Below, piece after piece: positions 1-7,841 of a stretch of 64,000 bases of DNA. The stretch spans positions 62,001 to 126,000 of the forward strand of contig NZ_JAJOMA010000012.1 in assembly GCF_021129235.1 (NCBI RefSeq). The letters run 5' to 3'. The notes below the pieces were generated by a model. That model did no database searches and was not told the DNA's origin. It was given only the letters and a program-made list of their open reading frames with translations. The position numbers and the translations under genes are program-made. Source of the DNA: Kineosporia mesophila. Lineage in GTDB: Bacteria > Actinomycetota > Actinomycetes > Actinomycetales > Kineosporiaceae. How positions within the stretch are numbered: position 1 is the first letter of the stretch; each line of letters starts with the position of its first letter.

Positions 1-1
1 G

Positions 2-541
2 CAGCGCGCTCACGTGGACAACGCGTTGCGCCGGATCAGCGATCGCGCGTCGTCGGGGTTGCCGCAGCCGTGGCCGCAGGCCATTCGCCGGGCCGCCACC
101 AGTTCCCAGAACGAGATGCCGGACCTGCTCGATCGAGCCGTGGCCGGCACCGACCTCGGCCTGGGCCGGCGTCCGCACTGGTGGCGGGCGGCTGGAACGG
201 TGCAATGGCTCTTCCTGGCCGCCGCGGTGGCCGGGCTTGTCTGGCTGGGGGTGCTGTTCGTCGTGGCCTGGCTACAGCTGCCGCAGCCTCCGCTGCCGCA
301 CTGGGGTCGGCTCCCCGTGCCGACCCTGCTGCTGGTGCTCGGGCTGGTGAGTGGATTCGTCCTGGCTCAGATCTGCGGGATGTTCGCCCGCACCGGAGCC
401 CGGCGACGGGCCGGGCAGGCACGCCGCCGGCTCAACAGCCGGATCAGTCAGCTCGCTGCCGACACGGTGATCGCGCCGGTCGAGCGTGAACTGTCCACGC
501 ACGTGCTGATCCGCTCGGCGTTGGCACGGATGCGTGGCTGA
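2..541 (+). CDS. YfjP-like membrane GTPase, C-terminal part
   Basis: The reading frame is already open at the left edge, so this is the 3' end of a longer gene. A GTG at 14 exists but is probably internal. The visible part has a conserved-looking helix (NALRRISDRAS), two hydrophobic membrane segments at about residues 65-90 and 100-125 of the visible part, and a basic Arg-rich tail. This pattern matches from memory the C-terminal region of actinobacterial dynamin/Era-like YfjP GTPases, which carry an N-terminal G domain followed by a two-helix membrane anchor. The G domain itself lies outside the window, so nucleotide-binding motifs cannot be checked. A perfect hairpin follows 125 bases downstream. 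Confidence 0.6.
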   Translation, partial: QRAHVDNALRRISDRASSGLPQPWPQAIRRAATSSQNEMPDLLDRAVAGTDLGLGRRPHWWRAAGTVQWLFLAAAVAGLVWLGVLFVVAWLQLPQPPLPHWGRLPVPTLLLVLGLVSGFVLAQICGMFARTGARRRAGQARRRLNSRISQLAADTVIAPVERELSTHVLIRSALARMRG

Positions 542-666
542 CGCCCCACCTTCTCGTATCTCCGCCAGGCCCTGGTGCCGGCGCCCGACCGAGGAGGACG
601 GTCCATCGTCTCGTGACGCAGAAACCGGGACCGGATAAAAACTTCCGGTCCCGGTCCGGTCAGCAG

Positions 667-702
667 CCGGACACCGGGCCTAGGTCACGGCCCGGTGTCC
701 GG
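667..702. terminator. Bidirectional hairpin terminator
   Basis: A perfect 14-bp inverted repeat (667-680 with 689-702, stem CCGGACACCGGGCC) encloses an 8-base loop. It lies between the converging GTPase and PRC-barrel genes and 12 bases beyond the stop codon of the latter. There is no T tract, which is common for actinomycete terminators. Confidence 0.75.
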
Positions 703-713
703 TGCGATCTCTG

Positions 714-1565
714 TCAGCGACGCTTGCGCCCCGTGGTGCCGGTGGTGGTGTCGTCGTCCAGAGAAATGCGCTCCTTGCGCACGTCCTGCTCGACGGTCTG
801 GCTGGACTCCTCCACGGTCTTGTCGAGGCGGACCCGCTCGACCGGGACGGCTTCGACATTGACCACCGGACGTTCGGTGTTGAGCACGACTTCGTGTTCG
901 GCTTCGCTGATGGCCGGGCCGTCGAAGGCATCCCCACGATTGGTGTCGGTGATGGGTTCACTCACCAGCCGCGCCTTCTCGGTCCGGATCGGGACTTCGA
1001 CCTGCTGGGTCTCGGTCTCTACCCACTTGTGCAGACGCGCACGGCCGGCCTGAACCTGCTCGGTGCCCACATTCACGCGCTCCTCCGAGCGGGTCATGCT
1101 CCCCTGATCGCTGCGGTCGCCGTCGTCGTAGGCGGGCCGGTCAGTGGTGTTGCCGTACTGCTCGTCGCTGTACGGCTGCCTGGTGCCACTGGCGGCGGTA
1201 CCGGCCCGGTTTCCCAGACGGCTGACGTCGGCGAAGGTCGAGCCTTCCGTCGTGTACGGCACGCCATAGTGCTCGTAGAGCTTTCGCTCCTCGGCCTCGC
1301 TCAGGTGCTGCTCGGCGCTGACGTTGGGGGCGTCCTTGATGGCGTCCTTGGTGTAAGGGACGCGCAGGCCACCGTCGGTCATGGAGGCTTCCGCGAGCGG
1401 GACGAACGACTCATTCTTGCCGAAAAGGCCGGTGTTCACGGTGACCCACTCGGGCTGGTCGTGGACCTCGTCCACGTACACCTGGCCGATCTTGCCGATC
1501 TTGGTGCCGTCCTCGGCGTACAGGGACTGGCCGATGACACTGGCGATCTGAGACTTGTCGAACAT
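714..1565 (-). CDS. PRC-barrel and DUF2382 (YsnF/AvaK) domain protein
   Basis: A 283-residue soluble protein. Residues 1 to about 110 form a PRC-barrel-like domain (start MFDKSQIASVIG, then GTKIGKIGQVYVDE). After a polar Gly/Asp/Arg linker, residues about 155-270 have the alternating charged strands of DUF2382, with phrases such as EERVNVGTEQVQAGRARL and VRLDKTVEESSQTVEQDVRKE. The tail is basic (TGRKRR). The chosen ATG at 1565 has a GAAGGA ribosome site six bases upstream; an in-frame ATG 30 bases earlier is less well placed. Proteins of this type are general-stress associated in many bacteria, but their biochemical role is not established. It appears monocistronic, ended by the hairpin at 667-702. 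Confidence 0.85.
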   Translation of the reverse strand: MFDKSQIASVIGQSLYAEDGTKIGKIGQVYVDEVHDQPEWVTVNTGLFGKNESFVPLAEASMTDGGLRVPYTKDAIKDAPNVSAEQHLSEAEERKLYEHYGVPYTTEGSTFADVSRLGNRAGTAASGTRQPYSDEQYGNTTDRPAYDDGDRSDQGSMTRSEERVNVGTEQVQAGRARLHKWVETETQQVEVPIRTEKARLVSEPITDTNRGDAFDGPAISEAEHEVVLNTERPVVNVEAVPVERVRLDKTVEESSQTVEQDVRKERISLDDDTTTGTTGRKRR

Positions 1566-2626
1566 GAAGATCCTTCTTCCATTCGTGTTCTTCATTGCGG
1601 GGAAACGTCTTCGGGCAACAAGGCGACGACGAGTGAGCCTTTCTCTTTCAGGAGAAGAGGTTCGGAAAAGGTCGAGGTGCGAACGGTTGCTGACCTCGGA
1701 TATGCAGATGGTCCTTAACCACCTGAAACTCTGTCGCCCACGGGTAGATGCAGATCCGGTGATCGGCTGGACCGCGCTGCCGTCGCTCACGGTCGTCCCT
1801 CACCCACCATCGCTGCTGTCACTGGCAGCGCCATTCGAGATGGGCTCTGATGCAAGGATATCCGTCCGGTGGTCATGCCATCGGACGGTGTTGAGATGGT
1901 AAACGCCGCACGGCCGCGATCACGAGAAGGAAATCCGGCTGGATCGCCGACCCCTGTCCTCCCGTCGATACGACAACCGGAACGGGATCGGCAATCCGTT
2001 CCGTATTGCATTGTGCCACGCACATTATCGCGTTCCACGGGGGTCCCGTCCGCTGATGGTTCCGGACCAGTGATCTGGTTGGAAATGAAACATGTTAATC
2101 AGCAGATCATTTGGCCACGGTCTTCAGGTCGACGAGGCGCCGGTATTGTCCGAAGGTCCTCCGGTTCTCCGGTCGTACCGGACGAGACCGGCAGTGCTCT
2201 GCCGAGGAATCCGCGCAACCGAGGCACGTTCCACCGGGCTCGTCTGCCTCCCGGCACCGGGGGTGCACCGAGCGGGCCGCGAACGGTCCTGTGTTCGTTT
2301 CATCCCGCCGGCACCGACAGCTGCGCCGACCACACCGGCGACGGTGACCAAACAGGCGCAGAGGATGGTGATGGGGATGGTCTTCAAGAGCTTCGGTGTC
2401 CTTTCCTGGACAATGGTGGCGCGGGGGCCGCAGGGAGATCTGGGACGGTTCGCTACGTACACGCACTCACGGGCGGCTCATGACGCATCTTTTTTCGGGC
2501 ACCTCGCCCCGTCCGTCCCACCACGGCCGGGTGCGTGGACTTGCTGAAGCGCGCGAATGGCATTTGATGAGCAAGTCCGCGCTCACGGCTTGTGGTCATG
2601 GTGGTCACCGTCAGGAGGACCAGCGC
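1566..2626. other. Long intergenic region without a convincing gene
   Basis: About 1.06 kb separates the divergent PRC-barrel and sigma genes. It contains AT-richer patches (around 1560-1700 and 2080-2110) that could hold promoters. Open frames exist in all directions but have atypical Arg/Pro/Ser-rich composition. The only suggestive one is a minus-strand frame ending at 2124, with a signal-peptide-like stretch (LLKTIPITILCACLVTVAG) near 2330-2400 preceded by AGGAAAGGA. Its remaining sequence looks non-coding, so I do not call it. Confidence 0.5.
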
Positions 2627-3880
2627 GTGCTCGACCCAGAGGGCCTCGATGGCGAGATCGGCCGCCCCGGTGCGCGAGCGCTCGTGGCGGAGACCGAGAT
2701 CGTGGATCTGATCGATCCGCTGCGCCGTTACGTCATGGCGCACACCCGGCAGCCGGCAGACGCTGATGATGTGGTTCAGGAAGTGTTGCTGAGGATGCTG
2801 GACATCCGCGACCGCCTCGCGCCGGGATCGTCCCTCGCCTATGCGATCGTGACCGCCCGGAACCTGATGACGACGCAGGCCCGGTCCACAGCCACCTTCT
2901 GGCGCAATCGCCACCGCCTGATCGATCTGCGCGAACCGGCCGAGCCTGACAGCGTCGCGATCGGGAGGTCCGAACGAGATGCGCTCCGGGTTGCCTTGGG
3001 GGAACTTCCGCCCGGTCAGCGTGAGGCCCTTCTCTCCCATGTGCTGGAGGAAGAGCCGGTCACGTCGATCGCGGTCCGGGAGAACGTCAGTCCCGGATCG
3101 GTGGCGGCCCAGCTCGGCCGGACCCGGGCCCGGCTGCGCGTCGACTACACGATGACCGCACGCCGGGCCCGTCTGCCGACCGCGCGCTGCCGGCCCGTCC
3201 TGCTGGCCCTTTCAGGAGGCGATCTGCGACGGCAGACGGCACTGCGGGCCGGGAATCATCTACTGAACTGCGAAACCTGCGCTGAACTGGCACCACCCCT
3301 GGTGGAACGTCAGCGGGCCCTGATCGCGTTCCTGCCCTGGCTCGGGCTGGGACCGGCCCTGGGGCTCCTCCGGCGAGCCTTCCGGCATCCGTCGGTCCAG
3401 GTGGGTGTCGCCACCACCGCTGTGGCCGCAGCGGGAGTGGGCGCAGTCGTCTGGGTGTCCGGCCCGGAACCCGTCGCGCCATCGCGGCCGGCGGTTTCCT
3501 CGTCACCCACCCCCATCACCGGAGTCTTCCGGCTGCCCGGCGGCCAGCCATTGCTCCCGGTGCCCACCGACCTGTCGTCCTTGGTGGGGGACCAGGTCGA
3601 GGGTCGAGCGGTCGCCGTCTCTTCCGTCGCGGCGAACGAAGGCTTCTGGGTCGGGGACCACACCCGCGGGCGGATCTGGGTGCAGTTGAAGACCGATGGC
3701 CGGGAGTCCCGGGTAACCGTCGATCCTGGCGACGTCATCAGTTTCACCGGTGCACTCGCCCGCACCGGTACCGGCTTCGCCGAGAAGGTGGGGGTCAGCG
3801 CATCCGACGGGGCACCCCTGCTGGCCCGCGAGGGGGCCCATATCGTAGTGAAGACCGGCGATCTCAAGATCATTCAATAG
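2627..3880 (+). CDS. ECF sigma factor fused to zinc finger, membrane helix and extracytoplasmic domain
   Basis: A 417-residue protein beginning at GTG 2627, eight bases after a strong AGGAGG. Residues about 20-75 form sigma region 2 (ADADDVVQEVLLRMLDIRD). Residues about 120-175 form region 4 (LGELPPGQREALLSHVLEEE, then an SPGSVAAQLGRTRARLR recognition helix). A zinc-binding anti-sigma motif follows at about residues 211-218 (HLLNCETC, H-x3-C-x2-C). A single membrane helix lies at about 258-280 (VGVATTAVAAAGVGAVVWV), then a Pro/Ser linker and a beta-rich extracytoplasmic domain of about 110 residues. Sigma and anti-sigma parts are usually separate proteins. Here one polypeptide could hold the sigma domains at the membrane until processed. 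No separate anti-sigma gene is adjacent. Confidence 0.8.
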   Translation: MLDPEGLDGEIGRPGARALVAETEIVDLIDPLRRYVMAHTRQPADADDVVQEVLLRMLDIRDRLAPGSSLAYAIVTARNLMTTQARSTATFWRNRHRLIDLREPAEPDSVAIGRSERDALRVALGELPPGQREALLSHVLEEEPVTSIAVRENVSPGSVAAQLGRTRARLRVDYTMTARRARLPTARCRPVLLALSGGDLRRQTALRAGNHLLNCETCAELAPPLVERQRALIAFLPWLGLGPALGLLRRAFRHPSVQVGVATTAVAAAGVGAVVWVSGPEPVAPSRPAVSSSPTPITGVFRLPGGQPLLPVPTDLSSLVGDQVEGRAVAVSSVAANEGFWVGDHTRGRIWVQLKTDGRESRVTVDPGDVISFTGALARTGTGFAEKVGVSASDGAPLLAREGAHIVVKTGDLKIIQ

Positions 3881-4000
3881 TTTCCTGCCTCAGGCGCCGG
3901 ATCACCCGGTCGTCGGAGGCACGGTGAGAACCGGCTTCCACCCGTCTCGTCGGCCACGACGTGGAGCGCGAGACGGACGGTGCCGCGGATGGTCCGGGGC

Positions 4001-5092
4001 CTACGGCCGCCGGACGAGGGTGACGTGGGACAGGCCCAGCAGGCCGTCCAGGGGGACTCTGGCGAACGTCTGATCCGGGTCGACGGTGTAACCGTTGTCG
4101 CGGAGCCGGCCGAGGAGCAGGGCGGCCAGCGGCATCACCATGTGCCGGCCCAAGCAGCGTTCCTGAACGTGCCCGAAGGGCAGATAGCCGGGATGGTTGT
4201 CGGGGTCCAGGTGCTTCCAGCGCTGGGGTAGGAAGGTGTCTGGTTCCTCCCACAGCGCAGGGTCTCGCTGGCTGAGGAGGTTGAGGAACAGCAGGTCGTC
4301 GTCGTGATGGATCCGGTCGTCGAGGGCGGGGTACTGCGGCGAGGCGAAGCGGAGCAGGTTCCAGGACGGTGGCAGCAACCGCATGGCCTCGTAAAGGATG
4401 TAGTCGTCGGGTGTGTCGTCGTCGAACGGTGCTCCCATCCACATGGCGCTGGTGACCAAGGTGGAGATCAGCAGGCAGATCGGCGCTGCCAGCCGGCGGT
4501 ACAGCACCATCGCGTGCCGACGGTCGCGATAGGTGACCTTGCCGGTGCTCATGGCGGCCAGCTGGGACATGTCGCCCGGCCCGCTCCGGCCGGTGATCCG
4601 GTGGAAAGGCCCGGGCAATGGTCGCCGGGGGCAGGCAGCCACCACGGTGGCAGCCGATGTCCAGGTCATGTGGGGCAGCAACTGCAGGCTGCGACCGGCG
4701 AACATGCGCAGTAGATAAGGATCCTGACCAAAAACGAGATCACGCAGATAGCGGTGGCCCACCTGGGGCCAGCGTCCTGACAGGTCGGTGGTCCAGGCAT
4801 TTCGGGTCTGGGCCTGAGCGAGTGCGGAACGCACGTCCTGGCCCAGGGCGCGCATGCCCAGTGCGGACTCCTGCTTGCTGATCGACCGGCCGAAGATGGG
4901 CTTGAACGTGGGTCTCTCGGTCGGCCCGGCGGGACGGGCGGCCAGCAGGGTGTTCATCAGAGCCGGGCCGGCCACCCCGATCGTGTCACGCTCCAGGCGG
5001 AACAGATCCTGCCCCCGATGCTCACCCATCAGCCGTTCCAGACGCGAGGCCATGATCGTCGTCCGCTGATGCCGACCTTGGTGGATGAGCAC
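4001..5092 (-). CDS. Atypical cytochrome P450, probable RiPP cross-linking enzyme
   Basis: About 363 residues from the chosen GTG at 5092, which has GGAAGAGG five bases upstream; ATG 5053 or an upstream start at 5170 are alternatives. P450 hallmarks are the K-helix ExxR (E235-A-M-R), a PERF-like segment (DTFLPQRW) and the heme ligand region PFGHVQERCLGRHM with Cys at about 313. The heme loop departs from FGxGxHxCxG (Val and Arg replace Gly and His). The I-helix region (LAAPICLLISTLVTSAMW) lacks the usual AGxxT acid-alcohol motif. The gene directly follows a 26-residue peptide gene ending AWYAWI. By analogy with tryptorubin biosynthesis the enzyme probably cross-links aromatic side chains of that peptide. 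No ferredoxin or reductase gene is adjacent, so redox partners would come from elsewhere. Confidence 0.8.
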   Translation of the reverse strand: MLIHQGRHQRTTIMASRLERLMGEHRGQDLFRLERDTIGVAGPALMNTLLAARPAGPTERPTFKPIFGRSISKQESALGMRALGQDVRSALAQAQTRNAWTTDLSGRWPQVGHRYLRDLVFGQDPYLLRMFAGRSLQLLPHMTWTSAATVVAACPRRPLPGPFHRITGRSGPGDMSQLAAMSTGKVTYRDRRHAMVLYRRLAAPICLLISTLVTSAMWMGAPFDDDTPDDYILYEAMRLLPPSWNLLRFASPQYPALDDRIHHDDDLLFLNLLSQRDPALWEEPDTFLPQRWKHLDPDNHPGYLPFGHVQERCLGRHMVMPLAALLLGRLRDNGYTVDPDQTFARVPLDGLLGLSHVTLVRRP

Positions 5093-5153
5093 ATCAACCT
5101 CTTCCCGCAACGTTTTCCGATGATCACCGGCGGGCGCCGGGTGCCGTCGAGGG

Positions 5154-5187
5154 CCGGTTCCGGCGGGCACCAGCCCGCCGGAACCGG
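5154..5187 (-). promoter_or_regulatory. Hairpin between precursor peptide and P450 genes
   Basis: A perfect 15-bp inverted repeat (5154-5168 with 5173-5187) with a four-base loop begins ten bases beyond the peptide stop codon and precedes the chosen P450 start by about 60 bases. Such a hairpin could act as a partial terminator or 3' stabiliser, giving more precursor mRNA than enzyme mRNA, as seen in other RiPP operons. It also argues against starting the P450 at 5170, inside the stem-loop. Confidence 0.65.
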
Positions 5188-5197
5188 GGAAGCTACC

Positions 5198-5278
5198 TCA
5201 GATCCACGCGTACCAGGCCTTGCTCTTCAAGCTCTTACGGTGAGTGATCTTCTGCGTCATCAGCCGGATCATGGCCAT
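5198..5278 (-). CDS. Atropopeptide-like RiPP precursor peptide, 26 residues
   Basis: The frame reads MAMIRLMTQKITHRK followed by SLKSKAWYAWI and a TGA stop. Start ATG 5278 has GAGAGGG about nine bases upstream; a second ATG lies two codons later. The N-terminal part is basic (Lys, Arg, His) and would be the leader. The C-terminal hexapeptide AWYAWI closely resembles the AWYIWY core of tryptorubin A, a P450-cross-linked atropopeptide (recalled from the literature). The gene is immediately upstream of, and co-directional with, an atypical P450. I infer that the Trp and Tyr residues are cross-linked and the leader removed, giving a small bridged peptide. The closest alternative is a biarylitide-type peptide, but those have an aromatic-x-His/Trp tripeptide core. 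Confidence 0.8.
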   Translation of the reverse strand: MAMIRLMTQKITHRKSLKSKAWYAWI

Positions 5279-5494
5279 GGGACGAAACCCTCTCTTGTGG
5301 ACGCCGATAGCAATGACAACGTTGATCCAGAAAACCGCTTTCCGCAACAAAAACTACCTATGAGATTTTTCGGACATCCCTCAGAAGGCTGTGACCAGGT
5401 GATTTTCGCGATTCTCGCCTGCCCCGGCCTTGACCCCACCGCGGCCCCCGAACGGAGGCCGATCCGCCCCCTGGCCCTGTGCCCGGGGGCGAAT

Positions 5495-6343
5495 TCAGAG
5501 GCGGACGGCTGTTCGCACCAGGTCGGCGACCGCGAGTGAACGGCTGCTGGGCGGCCAGGCGATCACCGTGGTGACTCTCGGCGCGTCCACGAGGGGCACA
5601 GCCACCGTGTCGTCGCGCAGCTGGGACCGGCAGGAGTCCGGCGACACCATCAGCGTGCGGCCCAGGGAGATGAGTTGCAGGAGCTGGGAATGGCTCTGGA
5701 CCTCGGGGCCGGGCCCGGGCGGGTAGGAGCCGTCGGAGGTGGGCCAGCGGGGCCGGGGCAGGTCCGGTACGTCGTCCAGGTCGCTCAGGCGCAGGCTCGG
5801 GTGGGTGCTGAGGACGTGCCCGGCCGGGAGAACCGCGACCTGCCCTTCGGTGAGCAGCTCTTCGGTGTCGAAACCGGTGGTGTCGTCGAACGGCCGGTGC
5901 AGGAGCGCCACGTCCGCCCGGCCGCCGGCCAGCAGGCGTGCCTGCTGGCCGGGCCCGCAGAGCATGACGTCGACCGGGATCGATCCGGGCTCGGCCGCGT
6001 AGGCGTGCAGCAGCTTCGCCAGCAGCTCGCTGGAGGCACCGGCCTTGGTGACCAGGACGATGCTGGGCCGCCCGGCGGCGGCCAGCGCCGCCCGCCGGGT
6101 GCGGTGCTCGGCGGCCTCCATCGCCTCCAGAGCCGCACGGCCCTCGTGCAGCAGCACGGCGCCGGCCGCGGTCAGGCTCACCGAGTGGCTGTCGCGCTGG
6201 AGCAGCTCGACGCCCATCCGGCGTTCGAGTTGGCTGATCGCCCGGGACAGGGGCGGCTGGGCCATACCCAGGCGCTGCGCGGCCCGGCCGAAATGCAACT
6301 CCTCGGCCACGGCGACGAAGTACCGCAGTTCCCGTGTCTCCAC
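5495..6343 (-). CDS. LysR-family transcriptional regulator
   Basis: A 282-residue protein starting at GTG 6343 (VETRELRYFVAVAEELHFGRAA). The N-terminal winged helix-turn-helix (residues about 1-60, AAQRLGMAQPPLSRAISQLE) is typical of LysR. The rest is a periplasmic-binding-protein-like effector domain (PVDVMLCGPGQQARLLAGGRADVALL). It is divergent from the dehydrogenase operon starting at 6448, with about 100 bases between, so that operon is the most likely target. It also lies upstream of and co-directional with the peptide/P450 pair, 216 bases away, so a role there cannot be excluded. Confidence 0.88.
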   Translation of the reverse strand: METRELRYFVAVAEELHFGRAAQRLGMAQPPLSRAISQLERRMGVELLQRDSHSVSLTAAGAVLLHEGRAALEAMEAAEHRTRRAALAAAGRPSIVLVTKAGASSELLAKLLHAYAAEPGSIPVDVMLCGPGQQARLLAGGRADVALLHRPFDDTTGFDTEELLTEGQVAVLPAGHVLSTHPSLRLSDLDDVPDLPRPRWPTSDGSYPPGPGPEVQSHSQLLQLISLGRTLMVSPDSCRSQLRDDTVAVPLVDAPRVTTVIAWPPSSRSLAVADLVRTAVRL

Positions 6344-6447
6344 CGCCCCAGCGTACGCCCGCACCCGCCTGGCCATACCGTGGCGGTATCGCGCCTGACC
6401 GACACGGTGTTGGACCCCCGGTCCGCCCCGGCCGCACGATCGATGGC

Positions 6448-7179
6448 ATGAGCGAAACGAAGACCGCCCTGGTCACCGGCGCGAACAAGGGCATCGGCTA
6501 CGAGATCGCGGCGGGCCTGGGCGCCCTGGGCTGGAGCGTCGGGATCGGCGTCCGGGACCGGACACGCCGGGACGAGGCGGTGGCCCGCCTGCGAGCCACC
6601 GGGGTGGACGCCTTCGCCGTCCCGCTCGACGTCACCGACGACCGCAGCGTCGCCGAGGCCGCCGACCTGATCGCCGACCGGGCCGGCCACCTGGACGCCC
6701 TGGTCAACAACGCCGGGATCACCGGCGGGCACCCGCAGCAGCCGAGCACCGTCGACCCGGACGTCATCCGCGCGGTCGTGGAGACCAACGTCATCGGCGT
6801 CATCCGCGTCACCAACGCCATGCTGCCGCTGCTGCGCCAGGCCCCCTCCCCGCGGATCGTGAACATGTCCAGCAGCGTCGGCTCCCTGACCCGCCAGGCC
6901 GGTCCCGGCAGCGAGACCACCACCGGCCCGGTCGCGGTGGCCTACGCCCCCTCGAAAACCTTCCTCAATGCCGTGACTCTGCAGTACGTGCAGGAACTGG
7001 CCGGCACGAACATCCTCGTCAACTGCGCCTGCCCCGGATTCGTCGCCACCGACCTCAACGGATTCCGCGGCCTGCGCAGCCCCCAGGAAGGGGCCGCGAC
7101 CGCGATTCGCCTGGCCACCCTCCCCGACCACGGACCGACCGGAGGCTTCTTCGAGGACGCCGGCGTCGTCCCCTGGTGA
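6448..7179 (+). CDS. Short-chain dehydrogenase/reductase
   Basis: A 243-residue classical SDR beginning MSETKTALVTGANKGIG. It carries the cofactor motif TGANKGIG (residues about 9-16), the NNAG motif, a catalytic Ser region (NMSSSVGSL) and YAPSK for the YxxxK pair. The PCPGFVATDLNG-like C-terminal segment (here ACPGFVATDLNG) is typical of carbonyl-reductase-like members. It starts a three-gene operon divergent from the LysR regulator. The substrate is unknown, most likely a small ketone or aldehyde, with NADP(H) favoured. Confidence 0.88.
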   Translation: MSETKTALVTGANKGIGYEIAAGLGALGWSVGIGVRDRTRRDEAVARLRATGVDAFAVPLDVTDDRSVAEAADLIADRAGHLDALVNNAGITGGHPQQPSTVDPDVIRAVVETNVIGVIRVTNAMLPLLRQAPSPRIVNMSSSVGSLTRQAGPGSETTTGPVAVAYAPSKTFLNAVTLQYVQELAGTNILVNCACPGFVATDLNGFRGLRSPQEGAATAIRLATLPDHGPTGGFFEDAGVVPW

Positions 7180-7220
7180 TCCCTCCTCCCCGCAGCCAGT
7201 CTCTTCTGGAGAAAAAGTCA

Positions 7221-7841
7221 ATGAAAATAGCAGTTCTCGGCACCGGCAAGGTCGGTACAGCCCTCGGGACCCGGCTCGCCGCCGCCGGCCACCACGTCGT
7301 CCACGGTTCCCGGACCCGCGCCGGTGAAAGGGGAATCCTCACCCAACGCGAGGCCGTCGCCTCCTCCGACGTGGTCGTCACCGCCATCCCCGGCACCGAC
7401 GTCCTCAGTACCCTGGAAGACATCGGCGACGACGTCCTGGACGCCAAAATCGTGCTCGACCCCTCCGCCGCCTTCACCCCGCAGATGACAATGGCCTACC
7501 CCGGCGACAGTGTCGGCCAGCAGATCCAGACCCGATTCCCGCGAGCGCGCGTGGTGAAAACGCTCAACACCATGAACTTCACCGTCATGGTCGACCCCCT
7601 GGCCTCCGTGCCCCAGGCGACCGCGTTCGTCAGCGGCGACGACGCCCAGGCCAAGACCGTCGTCACCGGCCTGCTGGCCGACCTGGGCTGGCCGCACGAC
7701 AGCGTCCTGGATCTGGGCGGTATCAACACCGCCCTGGCCACCGAGCACGCCGCCCCGCTGTTCTTCGCGACCGTGAGGTCCCTGGGGACGGCGACCTTCA
7801 ACATCTCCATCTCCCGCCACCCGTCAGGACAACCGCGATGA
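7221..7841 (+). CDS. NADP/F420-dependent oxidoreductase (NADPH_oxidored, coenzyme-F420 reductase-like)
   Basis: A 206-residue protein with an N-terminal dinucleotide-binding loop GTGKVGTALGTRLAAAGH (residues 7-24) and the fold of F420:NADP oxidoreductase-like proteins. Phrases such as DVVVTAIPGTDV, RVVKTLNTMNFTVMVDP and FVSGDDAQAKTVV are typical of the NADPH-dependent F420 reductase (pfam F420_oxidored) family. GGAG precedes ATG 7221. It follows the SDR by 41 bases and overlaps the next hydrolase gene by four (ATGA), so the three are co-transcribed. Whether it truly uses F420 cannot be read from the sequence. Confidence 0.8.
   Translation: MKIAVLGTGKVGTALGTRLAAAGHHVVHGSRTRAGERGILTQREAVASSDVVVTAIPGTDVLSTLEDIGDDVLDAKIVLDPSAAFTPQMTMAYPGDSVGQQIQTRFPRARVVKTLNTMNFTVMVDPLASVPQATAFVSGDDAQAKTVVTGLLADLGWPHDSVLDLGGINTALATEHAAPLFFATVRSLGTATFNISISRHPSGQPR

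Noticed and set aside
2124-2462. Minus-strand frame with a signal-peptide-like stretch
   Set aside because: The hydrophobic part and an AGGAAAGGA are suggestive, but the rest is Arg/Pro/Ser-rich and lacks protein-like patterning; start unclear.
5093-5170. N-terminal extension of the P450 to ATG 5170
   Set aside because: The start would lie in the loop region of a perfect hairpin and the added residues do not resemble a P450 N-terminus.
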